Assembly: GCA_934725085.1 (NCBI GenBank)
Contig: CAKVAL010000001.1
Span: forward strand, 62,001 to 126,000
DNA: 64,000 bases
Direction of reading: 5' to 3'
Source: an uncultured Erysipelotrichaceae bacterium
GTDB lineage: Bacteria; Bacillota_I; Bacilli_A; Erysipelotrichales; Erysipelotrichaceae
This document shows, one piece after another, positions 44,834 through 53,551 of the stretch. Both the position numbers and the translations under genes were made by a program. The notes below the pieces were generated by a model that was given only the letters and a program-made list of their open reading frames with translations, was not told the origin of the DNA and ran no database searches. Each line of letters starts with the position of its first letter. Position 1 is the stretch's first letter.

Positions 44834-46064
44834 AATATTGATAATACCTGGTTCTTTTGTTCCGGCTAATGATACGGTTACTTTATTGACTTATAAAAGA
44901 CTCAAGCATTTAAATATCCCTATTGATGTGTTGGCATTAAAGAGAAAAGAAGATTCTGGTATAAAAAAAGAGCTAGAAAAAGATAGAGATTTTAATAAAT
45001 TTAATATCGAATATACAACCGAATATGAAAATACAATATGTATTAATCATCCTTTGAGATTGCCACTTAGCTTGATTAATATGTATAGATATGTAAAAAG
45101 TGCAGTAAAAAAATATAAAGAAGAAAACTATAAGTATATTTTTACTTCTTCTGTTCCTGGCATAAGTCATATATGCGGTAGTGCAATTAAAAAAAGAAAT
45201 AAAGATGTGATATGGTATGCATCGTTTTCTGATCCTATAAAAGGATCACCTTATAAAAAAGATCCTAATTTAGAAAGAAGAAGTATTTTTTATCGTATAG
45301 CTTTTAATGTTGGTTCTTTTATCTATATGAACAATAAATACGAAGAAGTTGCGATTAAAAATGCCGATAAGTTAATTTTTATTTGTGAGGAACAACGCGA
45401 TTTTACATTAAATCAATATCCTAATAGTGATGAGTTAAAAAAGAAGTCAATTATCTTACCTCTTTGTTATATAGATGATTGGAAGATGTATAAAGATTTA
45501 ATAGATTATAAACATAAACATAAACATAATCACCCAAAGCAAGCTGTGCATCTAGGGCGTTTGTATGGTTTAAGAACTATAGATACTTTTTTAGAAGCGT
45601 TAAAAGAACTTAAAGAAGAAGATGCATGTTTAAAAGATAAAATAGTATTCCATCAATATAGTGAGATTCAAAAAGAAGATATAGCCTATATTAAAGAAAA
45701 CAATTTAGAAGATGTTTTTGTTGTACATGATAAAGTTAACTACGGTAAAGCAATTGATATAATGAAAAATGCAGATATCCTAGTCTTATTTGACACTATT
45801 ATGCCCAACGCTAAGGTTCAACCGTATCTTCCTAGCAAAATAGTAGAATATTTATTATTAAAGAAAGATATTTTAGGGATTTGTTGTGATAACAGTCCAA
45901 GTTATAGAATATTAAATGAATATGGATACAATACTGTTGGTTATACTAAAGAAAGTATTAAAGAAAATATTAGATGCTTAATTAATAATGAGTATGTTCA
46001 TGAATATGATTTGTCTGAATTAGAATCTAATAATAACTGTTTAAAAATTGAAGAGGAAAAATAA
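44823..46064 (+). CDS. GT4-like glycosyltransferase with HK repeat
   Basis: 413 aa GT-B-like. The C-terminal part VHLGRLYGLRTIDTFLEALKEL, VHDKVNYGKAIDIMKNADILVLFD and PSKIVEYLLLKKDILGI is GT4-like. A hexanucleotide repeat (about 45509-45530) encodes KHKHKHNHP at the domain junction. Overlaps DUF2304 by 11 nt. Confidence 0.8.
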   Translation: MKNKILIIPGSFVPANDTVTLLTYKRLKHLNIPIDVLALKRKEDSGIKKELEKDRDFNKFNIEYTTEYENTICINHPLRLPLSLINMYRYVKSAVKKYKEENYKYIFTSSVPGISHICGSAIKKRNKDVIWYASFSDPIKGSPYKKDPNLERRSIFYRIAFNVGSFIYMNNKYEEVAIKNADKLIFICEEQRDFTLNQYPNSDELKKKSIILPLCYIDDWKMYKDLIDYKHKHKHNHPKQAVHLGRLYGLRTIDTFLEALKELKEEDACLKDKIVFHQYSEIQKEDIAYIKENNLEDVFVVHDKVNYGKAIDIMKNADILVLFDTIMPNAKVQPYLPSKIVEYLLLKKDILGICCDNSPSYRILNEYGYNTVGYTKESIKENIRCLINNEYVHEYDLSELESNNNCLKIEEEK

Positions 46065-46065
46065 G

Positions 46066-47025
46066 ATGATTAAAAGATTAGCAATTGTAGTTCCTTGTTA
46101 TAACGAAGAGGAAGCACTACCAGATACTGATAAAGTATTAAATGATTTAATGAAAGACTTAGTAAAAAGAAAAGTAATTAAATCAAATAGTTTTATTTTA
46201 TATGTTAATGATGGATCTAAGGATAAGACTTGGGATGTTATTAAAAATGCATATGAAAATAGTGAGTATGTACACGGTTTAAATTTGGCTGGTAATAAGG
46301 GACATCAAAATGCTCTTTTAGCTGGCTTGATGCAAGTAAAAGATGAAGTGGATGTAACTATTTCAATCGATGCCGACTTACAAGATGATGTTGGCGTTAT
46401 TGAAGAGATGGTTGAGAAATACTATTCAGGCTGTGATATTGTATATGGAGTTAGAAATGATAGAACAAGCGATAGTGGTTTTAAGAAGTTTACTGCAGAA
46501 GCTTTTTATAAATTAATGAACTACATGGGTGCTAAGACTGTATACAATAGTGCCGATTTTAGATTGATGTCTAATAGAGCTCTAGATGAATTATCTTTAT
46601 ATTCTGAAACCCATTTATTCTTAAGAGGATTAGCTCCAGAACTTGGTTTTAAGACTGATTGTGTTTATTATAAGAGATCTCCTCGATTAAAGGGGGAATC
46701 TAAGTATCCTTTAAAGAAGATGCTTTCTTTTGCGTTTAATGGTGTTACTTCTTTTAGTGATAAACCACTAACACTAATTCTTTATTTAGGCTTTATCGCA
46801 ATCCTAATAGCTATTATTGCGGTGATTTATTCTTTGGTACAACATGCAAGTGGCCATACAATTCAAGGTTGGACATCACTTTTTGCTTCTATTTGGTTTA
46901 TCGGTGGTGTGCAACTTGTGTGTCTTGGCGTAATTGGGCAATATGTAGGTAAGACGTTTATTGAGACTAAAAAGAGACCTAGATATTATATTGAATCTTA
47001 TTTGAATCATAACGACAAGGAATAA
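46066..47025 (+). CDS. CsbB/GtrB-like polyprenyl-phosphate glycosyltransferase
   Basis: 319 aa. GT2 domain (VVPCYNEEEALPDT, LYVNDGSKDKTWDVI, ISIDADLQDD) and two C-terminal helices (LILYLGFIAILIAIIAVIYSL; FASIWFIGGVQLVCLGVIG), followed by RPRYYIE. This is the CsbB/GtrB/YkcC architecture that makes undecaprenyl-phosphate sugars. Start ATG 46066. A YfhO gene follows at 47283, mirroring the csbB-yfhO pair of Bacillus; the GtcA flippase is not in the window. Confidence 0.9.
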   Translation: MIKRLAIVVPCYNEEEALPDTDKVLNDLMKDLVKRKVIKSNSFILYVNDGSKDKTWDVIKNAYENSEYVHGLNLAGNKGHQNALLAGLMQVKDEVDVTISIDADLQDDVGVIEEMVEKYYSGCDIVYGVRNDRTSDSGFKKFTAEAFYKLMNYMGAKTVYNSADFRLMSNRALDELSLYSETHLFLRGLAPELGFKTDCVYYKRSPRLKGESKYPLKKMLSFAFNGVTSFSDKPLTLILYLGFIAILIAIIAVIYSLVQHASGHTIQGWTSLFASIWFIGGVQLVCLGVIGQYVGKTFIETKKRPRYYIESYLNHNDKE

Positions 47026-47027
47026 CT

Positions 47028-47162
47028 ATGCAATATTTTTTGTTACCGTTGTTTATTGTGATATTTTCAGAATTATTAGGAAATGTATTTTTAAACAAAT
47101 TCAAATTGAGCTCATTTAAATTTAATGGGCTTTTTGGTTTTGTGCTTATCCTAAAAATATAA
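47028..47162 (+). pseudogene. Truncated N-terminus of the 49490/51536 membrane-protein family
   Basis: A 44-codon frame 2 nt after the CsbB-like gene. Its product (QYFLLPLFIVIFSELLGNVFL...) aligns by eye with the first 45 residues of the proteins at 49490 and 51536 (YYFLVALLLVGYFEVTGKLFL; YFILTFILLVYFELIGRLFF), then stops. It reads as a remnant of a third paralog, the rest being lost. It might still be a short membrane peptide. Confidence 0.65.
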
Positions 47163-47264
47163 CATTAATATAATCTCTATTTAACATTTCAAATAAACTA
47201 ACTTGAAATATTCATATTTTAAACCCTAGAAAGCACTTTAAATATAAGGCGATTTATAACACTG

Positions 47265-47273
47265 TGATAAAAT
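47265..47273 (+). promoter_or_regulatory. Extended -10 (TGn-TAAAAT) 9 nt before the YfhO gene
   Basis: TGATAAAAT, the same element as at 34860, here only 9 nt before ATG 47283 with no RBS. The region 47163-47264 has no gene. Confidence 0.55.
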
Positions 47274-47282
47274 AATTTAAGA

Positions 47283-49493
47283 ATGAATGGTACAAAAAAG
47301 CTTAGAAACACTATAATTGTTGGAACTATATTGTTGTTTTTTAGTGTCTTTGTTTTTTATAAGACATTATTTCAAGGAACGATATTTGCTTGGTATAATG
47401 ATCAACTATTTCAACACAATGTTTTTTATAAAGAATGGTATGAAATTATTAAAGAATCTATAAGTAGTCATACACTAGCTGTTTATTCTTGGAATACTTT
47501 CTTAGGTAATGATTATTTAGCATCTAAACTGATGTATGGTATTGGTGATTTTTTAATTACTCCATTTTTTATTTTTTATAACGGAAACATCAATTATGAC
47601 ATATTGTTTGCGATAACAACAGTTATTACAATTGTTCTATCCGGAATAACGATGCTTATTTTCTTAGATAAGTATGGTATTAAAAAAAACTATCTACAAA
47701 TTATTATTTCAATAATATACGCCTTAGGTGGTTTTGCGATGACTTATACAGGTACATATACATTCCATCGTTTTTATTGTCTACTGCCCCTATTATTTTA
47801 TTTTTGTGAGAGATATATTCAAGATAATAAAAGAACTGGTTTTACATTAATTGTAGCTATTCTTTTTTTACAAAGTTATGAGCTTTTATTCTCAACTTGT
47901 TTCTTTTTAATTTTGTATTTTATCCAATCATATAAATTAAGATATCGATTATCTATCTTAGATATTTTAAAGAAAGCCATTCCATTAATTATTTCTTTCT
48001 TGATTGGAATAATGTTATGTGGTGCCTTTTTATTGCCCTTATATGCATATATTAAAAATAATCCAAGAGTTGGAAGTATTAATTTAGGTTCGATAGTTTG
48101 GAACTATAAAACTATAGTAAGTATTATTAGTAGTATTGTTGTACCGGCTTTTAATTATAGATCCGGAAACCCACCATATATGTTTTATGAAAATACCCAT
48201 TATGGTAGTGAATTTGGTGTATATGCAAGTATTTTATTTATTTTGGCTTTCATCATTTTATATAGACAAGGAAACAAAGAAGAAAAAAAGATATGGTATA
48301 TTGGCGAGATATTGATAGTATTATGTCTATTAATTAAACCAATAAATAGTATTATTCATGGTTTTAGTGTTCCTAGTTTACGTTTTATTTTCCTTTTAGA
48401 ATTTTATCATTTACTAGTAACTGCTTATGTTTTTGAGAAATACGAAGTTAATAAATACTATTTTTCTGAGATTAACGTTTTATATGTAATATATGTCGTT
48501 TTATATTTGATTTTTATATTTTCATACAAGATTGATATTAAATATTATTTGCCTAGTATACTGATTAACATATTATCTTTTGCCTTGTTATATCTATATT
48601 CATATTTATACGTAAAAAATAGAGCGTTAATGAGTGTTATTATAATTGTGAATATAATGCTTCTTTATGTTTCTTCAATTTATGCAACTTATGGAATCTA
48701 TGGTAATGGCGAAGATTCTTATAATAAAGAATATCTACAATATTTTATTGAAAATGATGAAGACAAAATGTTTAGAATACATTTTGATTCTGAAGAATTA
48801 TGGCCATATAGTTGGTTAAACTTAAATGATTCGATAAATAATTCTTATATGTCTGTTACAACTTATGATTCAACTTATGATAGTGTTCTAAGTAATTTCC
48901 TAAATTCAAAAGGAATAAATGATTGGTTGATTAATTTAAATGATTTAGAATCATTAAAATTATTGGGGGTTAAGTATTATATAACTACTTCTAAACTAGA
49001 TGATAACTATGAGTTAGTTTCTAATTTAAATAACTTTAACATTTATAAAATAAAAAATTATAATCATGTTGGTTTTACTTATGAAAAGTTTGCGAAAGAA
49101 AGCGATGTTCAAGAAAATAGCATTTTAGAAGTAGCTCGTGTAAAAGATGATGATTATAAGAAATTAAAAGATATTAAAAATAATAATAGAGTCCAACTTG
49201 AAGTAGTTGAATATAACAGACAGTATTTTAAAGGCAAAATGGATTCAAATGAAAAGTCTTTGTTATTTGTTTCTATTCCTTATAGTAGTGGCTGGAATGC
49301 TGTTGATCAAAATGGAAATAAGTTAGAGACAATAAATATTAATGGGGGTTTTTTAGGTGTAATCACCAATGAAGATTCTAATGAAATTAATTTTTATTAT
49401 GGCACACCTTATCTAAAACAAGGTTTATTATTAAGCTTTTTGGGTGGCGTTTTATTTCTATGGATTGTTGTAAAGGGTGTGAAGCATAAATGA
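47283..49493 (+). CDS. YfhO-family membrane glycosyltransferase
   Basis: 736 aa with about thirteen helices. The first extracellular loop has FAWYNDQLFQHNVFYKEWY (Asp40 as candidate catalytic acid) and WNTFLGNDYLASKLMYG; the C-terminal beta-rich segment has VSIPYSSGWNAVDQNG and INGGFLGVI followed by a final helix. The same end motif is in the fusion at 29794 and the gene at 53544. Likely uses the polyprenyl-phosphate sugar made by the CsbB-like enzyme upstream. Confidence 0.85.
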   Translation: MNGTKKLRNTIIVGTILLFFSVFVFYKTLFQGTIFAWYNDQLFQHNVFYKEWYEIIKESISSHTLAVYSWNTFLGNDYLASKLMYGIGDFLITPFFIFYNGNINYDILFAITTVITIVLSGITMLIFLDKYGIKKNYLQIIISIIYALGGFAMTYTGTYTFHRFYCLLPLLFYFCERYIQDNKRTGFTLIVAILFLQSYELLFSTCFFLILYFIQSYKLRYRLSILDILKKAIPLIISFLIGIMLCGAFLLPLYAYIKNNPRVGSINLGSIVWNYKTIVSIISSIVVPAFNYRSGNPPYMFYENTHYGSEFGVYASILFILAFIILYRQGNKEEKKIWYIGEILIVLCLLIKPINSIIHGFSVPSLRFIFLLEFYHLLVTAYVFEKYEVNKYYFSEINVLYVIYVVLYLIFIFSYKIDIKYYLPSILINILSFALLYLYSYLYVKNRALMSVIIIVNIMLLYVSSIYATYGIYGNGEDSYNKEYLQYFIENDEDKMFRIHFDSEELWPYSWLNLNDSINNSYMSVTTYDSTYDSVLSNFLNSKGINDWLINLNDLESLKLLGVKYYITTSKLDDNYELVSNLNNFNIYKIKNYNHVGFTYEKFAKESDVQENSILEVARVKDDDYKKLKDIKNNNRVQLEVVEYNRQYFKGKMDSNEKSLLFVSIPYSSGWNAVDQNGNKLETININGGFLGVITNEDSNEINFYYGTPYLKQGLLLSFLGGVLFLWIVVKGVKHK

Positions 49494-51532
49494 ATTATAA
49501 TGTAAGCATGATTTATTATTTTTTAGTAGCATTATTACTTGTAGGATATTTTGAAGTTACAGGTAAATTATTTTTAGGTCTAATTAATTTTAATAAAGTT
49601 AAATTAGCCTTTCCTTTTGGATTAATGTTGTTTATGGCTTTTGCTTATATATCAACCAGTATTTTAACTTATTCTAATTGTTCGTTTTGGTTGATATTTA
49701 GCATATATGCTTTATATTTTATAATTTCAATATTAGCAATAATAAAATATCGAAAAAAAATCGAATGGAAAATATCTATTTTTGATTGGATATTGGTGTT
49801 ATTTTTTGTATTTGTAATGATTTATTATTCTTACAACACTGCTCTTGGAGATAGTAGTGGTTTTGATACAACATTCTATCTAAACCTTATATCAACTAAT
49901 ATAAAAGCTAATCACATGAACACAACTAATTTATATTATGGTGGTTATGTGAGTGGTCAAACAATTCAATATATATTTCAATCTTATTATTATTTTGCAT
50001 CATGTTTTACATTTATAGCTGTTAAGATTTTATCTTACGTTACTGAAGTAAATAATTATTCAGTAATTATTTGGATTTTTCAAATACTATTCAATTTCTA
50101 TTTTGCATCTATTGTGATAAATAGCGCTGAGTATATATGTAAAGAAAAAAAGTATCTTAAATATGTATTTGTGTTTATATTTTTGTTTTATATTGGAAAA
50201 ATATATTGGAATAATGTGTTTGGTTTCTATGGAAATACTTATAGACCAATTGCGATTGCTTATTCAATAATTGCTTTGTATGAGTTGATAAATAAAGATA
50301 CAAAAGAAAACTGGACATTATTTTCTATTTGTTTGTGGTCGGCTTGTGCTTTTTCTTCAACTGGTGTTTTTACAATTGTTTTCTTATTATTCGGATCTTT
50401 CTTTGTGCTGGTAAAAACAAACAAGATGATGTTTAAATGGTATGCATTAATATTATTTGTGCCTTTAATTAACTTAGCTTGTGCAGTGACAGGTATGCAA
50501 TTAATGTTTGCTAGTATTGGTTCTTTGATTATTTGTACTGCACTTTATTTACTAAACAACAATTTAATCTCTTTGTTTAATAAGAAATATATATTGCTTA
50601 CTGTTTTTATCGTTTCCTTTTTAATTACTTTTTTATTATCATACAAAATAACTGGAGATATCTTTAATTTTAGAGCATTTTTTGATAACCATAGTGAAAA
50701 GGCAGATATGACATTTAATTATTTTACTTTTTATGGCTTTTTAGGAAAAAATGAATCATCATATAGAATGTTGATATTGTTCCTATTAGGATACTCATTA
50801 ATATTTGAACACAATAATAAATTAATAAAAATATTTGTAATTATATTTTTTGTTTTTTTCTCACCATTTAATTGCACAATCATGAATACTTTAAATGTTG
50901 TATATTATCGTGCTCTTGATATTATTGTAAATCCGTTCAATGTTTTATTGTTCAGTAGTATGTTGTATGATAGACTTAATAATAAATATTTTTACTATAC
51001 GACTTTAACAATCTTATTATTGATGTTTGTGAAAAATACAAATTTTAAATCGCCGCTGTATTATCATGAAAAATTCATGCCATCAGATGACTATAATCCT
51101 ATTATGAAGATGAGTAATGATGAGTTTGATGTTTTAAATAAATTAAAAAATGAGTTAGATTATTCGGGTGAAGAAAAATATATAGTTTCTACAAATCTAT
51201 ATACAGAAAGTGTGATACCTAATTGTAGATATCTATATGGAAGAGAATTGTTGTTGAATAAAGAATGGTCAAATGCCGAAAAGCAAGTATATGCGATGTT
51301 TTATCCACCAAATTATTTAGGTGAACGATGTAAAGAGGTTAAAGCTGATTATAAAAATATAGCTAAGTATCTAAAAGAATCAAAGGTTGATTATTTGGTT
51401 TTAGATAAAAGCCTTGATTACTATAATGAAGATACAAAAGAATGGGAATATTTAATTTATGCAGTTTCTGAATGTGGCTATGGGTATTCTATCTATAGCA
51501 ATGATAGTTATGAATTGTTTTGTTTTGATTAA
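49490..51532 (+). CDS. Large polytopic membrane protein, paralog A (GT-C candidate)
   Basis: 680 aa, roughly fifteen helices. The first big loop has LGDSSGFDTTFYLNLIS, an acidic motif like that of GT-C enzymes, then QYIFQSYYYFAS; a final extracellular domain begins YYHEKFMPSDDYNPIMKM. It shares these blocks with the next gene, its tandem paralog. Overlaps the YfhO gene by ATGA. No named family recognised. Confidence 0.75.
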   Translation: MNYNVSMIYYFLVALLLVGYFEVTGKLFLGLINFNKVKLAFPFGLMLFMAFAYISTSILTYSNCSFWLIFSIYALYFIISILAIIKYRKKIEWKISIFDWILVLFFVFVMIYYSYNTALGDSSGFDTTFYLNLISTNIKANHMNTTNLYYGGYVSGQTIQYIFQSYYYFASCFTFIAVKILSYVTEVNNYSVIIWIFQILFNFYFASIVINSAEYICKEKKYLKYVFVFIFLFYIGKIYWNNVFGFYGNTYRPIAIAYSIIALYELINKDTKENWTLFSICLWSACAFSSTGVFTIVFLLFGSFFVLVKTNKMMFKWYALILFVPLINLACAVTGMQLMFASIGSLIICTALYLLNNNLISLFNKKYILLTVFIVSFLITFLLSYKITGDIFNFRAFFDNHSEKADMTFNYFTFYGFLGKNESSYRMLILFLLGYSLIFEHNNKLIKIFVIIFFVFFSPFNCTIMNTLNVVYYRALDIIVNPFNVLLFSSMLYDRLNNKYFYYTTLTILLLMFVKNTNFKSPLYYHEKFMPSDDYNPIMKMSNDEFDVLNKLKNELDYSGEEKYIVSTNLYTESVIPNCRYLYGRELLLNKEWSNAEKQVYAMFYPPNYLGERCKEVKADYKNIAKYLKESKVDYLVLDKSLDYYNEDTKEWEYLIYAVSECGYGYSIYSNDSYELFCFD

Positions 51533-51535
51533 ATT

Positions 51536-53551
51536 ATGATTTATTTTATTTTAACTTTTATATTGCTTGTTTATTTTGAATTAATTGGTCGTTTATTCTT
51601 TTTAAAGATAAAAAAAGAACCATTGGATTTTTCTTTTGTGATTGGTCTTACTTTTGCAATGGCAATATTATATGTATTCTCTTGGCCAATTACGGCATTC
51701 AATGGTGACTTTTATCTTTTGGCATTTTTTTATGGAATATTATTCTTGCTAAGTATTATTTTTATATTCAAAAACATTAAAACGATTTCATGTAAATTTG
51801 ACTATAAACTATATATATTATTTTTTGTTTTGTTAGGGTTTGAAATATATGTTTCATATAACAGAACCTTAGGTGATCCCCATGGTTTTGACCCCTTGTA
51901 TTATATAAATACAATTAGTTTTAATATTGGTAATCATGAATTAAACTCCTTGCATCCACATTTTGGCACTTATCCAAATACAGATGTTCAATGGATTACT
52001 TATGTATTCCAATCTTATTACTATTTTATGGGTGTTTTCTTGTGGGGAGTTCAAAAAGTTCTTGGCTTAGTTGGTGTTACTTTTGAAATAATGCCAGGTA
52101 TTGTATGGGTGTTCGAAATACTTCAAGAAATGTTCTTTATTGCAACTACTATTGTTTGTATTAAGGAAATAAATAGTAAGAACAAACTATTAAATATTGC
52201 GTTTATTTGTTTAATAGTGTTGTTCTTGGGTAATCTTTACTACAATAATGTCTTTGGTTTTATCGGCAATAACTTTAGAATGCCAATTCATGCACTAAGC
52301 ACAATATATTTGTTTAGATATTTTAAAAATAAAGATAAAAATGATTTATTTATAAGTTTCATTTTAATGCTTGGAATGTGTGGTTTTTCTTCTACTGGTA
52401 CTTTTGCGCTTGTATTTTTGTTGTTTGGATTGTTCTTCGCACTAGTTGATTATGAAGATAATCTAATTAAGTATTATGTAGTTGTATGTTATGTTCCGAT
52501 AGTTAATGTTTTAATTACTAAACTAGGACAAAAATGGTATGTGCCAATTATCGTGTTAATCTTGTTTGTTGTTTTGTGGTATTTAAATGACTTTATTACT
52601 AAATTATTTAGAAACAAAAAGCTTAGATATGCGACTATTGGTTTAATGACTTTGGTGTTGTTTATATTATCGTTTAATATTACTCATAATTTATTTGATT
52701 TCTATGCATTTACAAACAACTATAGTGAAATACAAGATATGTCTTTTGATTATTTTATGTTTAATGATGTTAGACATTACTTATTTAATCCTTTAGTGTT
52801 GTTTACGATGTTTTATTATTTGTTTAAGAATAGAAGTTCAAAATTTTCTATTCTTTGTTGGGTGTTGATTGTAGTGATTTATAATCCTTTTACTTGTACT
52901 TTCATGAATAAAATTAATTGGGTTTATTATCGTACTTATGACATTATTATCAATAATTTTACAATTCTATATTTCATTAATTATTTCTTGGAAGAAAACA
53001 AAGCTATTAAGAAAGTTGGAACGATTGTTGTTTTGATTGTGTCTATTGCTTTATCTGTTATCCAAATTCCAATTTATTATCATGAAACTTTTATTCCTGA
53101 TGATGATTACAATCCTATATATAAGATTGAAAATAGTGAACTTGAATTAATAAGAAATGTAAGACAAATGATTAATGATTACGATATTAAAAATCCTAAG
53201 ATAATTAATCAAACATTCTATATGGGCCCATATATTAAAAATAGTTCTTATTTAATTGGTAAAGAACGTAGATATAATTATGATCAGTATGATGAGGTTT
53301 CTTATAATTTGTATTTAATATTCTTTCCTTCTGATGGATGGGATAATTTTAGGCCTCAAGACACACCTCAATATGGAAAGGTTGTTGAATTATTAAAGGA
53401 ATGTGACTACGACATTCTTATTGTGGATAATGGTTTCTATACCAATATTGATGGAGAATATGAGAATTTATCCGAATATATTTGTAGAGACGGAAGTTTT
53501 ACAAAATCTGAATATTCAACTTCAAAATATGCAGTTATTAAACTTAAATAA
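51536..53551 (+). CDS. Large polytopic membrane protein, paralog B (GT-C candidate)
   Basis: 671 aa. Shared blocks with paralog A: LGDPHGFDPLYYINTIS, FQSYYYFMGVF, NVFGFIGNNFR and YYHETFIPDDDYNPIYKIEN. Starts 4 nt after paralog A. Ends overlap the convergent YfhO gene by 8 bp. Likely a membrane glycosyltransferase acting outside the membrane; inference. Confidence 0.75.
   Translation: MIYFILTFILLVYFELIGRLFFLKIKKEPLDFSFVIGLTFAMAILYVFSWPITAFNGDFYLLAFFYGILFLLSIIFIFKNIKTISCKFDYKLYILFFVLLGFEIYVSYNRTLGDPHGFDPLYYINTISFNIGNHELNSLHPHFGTYPNTDVQWITYVFQSYYYFMGVFLWGVQKVLGLVGVTFEIMPGIVWVFEILQEMFFIATTIVCIKEINSKNKLLNIAFICLIVLFLGNLYYNNVFGFIGNNFRMPIHALSTIYLFRYFKNKDKNDLFISFILMLGMCGFSSTGTFALVFLLFGLFFALVDYEDNLIKYYVVVCYVPIVNVLITKLGQKWYVPIIVLILFVVLWYLNDFITKLFRNKKLRYATIGLMTLVLFILSFNITHNLFDFYAFTNNYSEIQDMSFDYFMFNDVRHYLFNPLVLFTMFYYLFKNRSSKFSILCWVLIVVIYNPFTCTFMNKINWVYYRTYDIIINNFTILYFINYFLEENKAIKKVGTIVVLIVSIALSVIQIPIYYHETFIPDDDYNPIYKIENSELELIRNVRQMINDYDIKNPKIINQTFYMGPYIKNSSYLIGKERRYNYDQYDEVSYNLYLIFFPSDGWDNFRPQDTPQYGKVVELLKECDYDILIVDNGFYTNIDGEYENLSEYICRDGSFTKSEYSTSKYAVIKLK

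Noticed and set aside
47163..47264. Rest of the truncated paralog
   Set aside because: No frame in this stretch resembles the family beyond residue 45.
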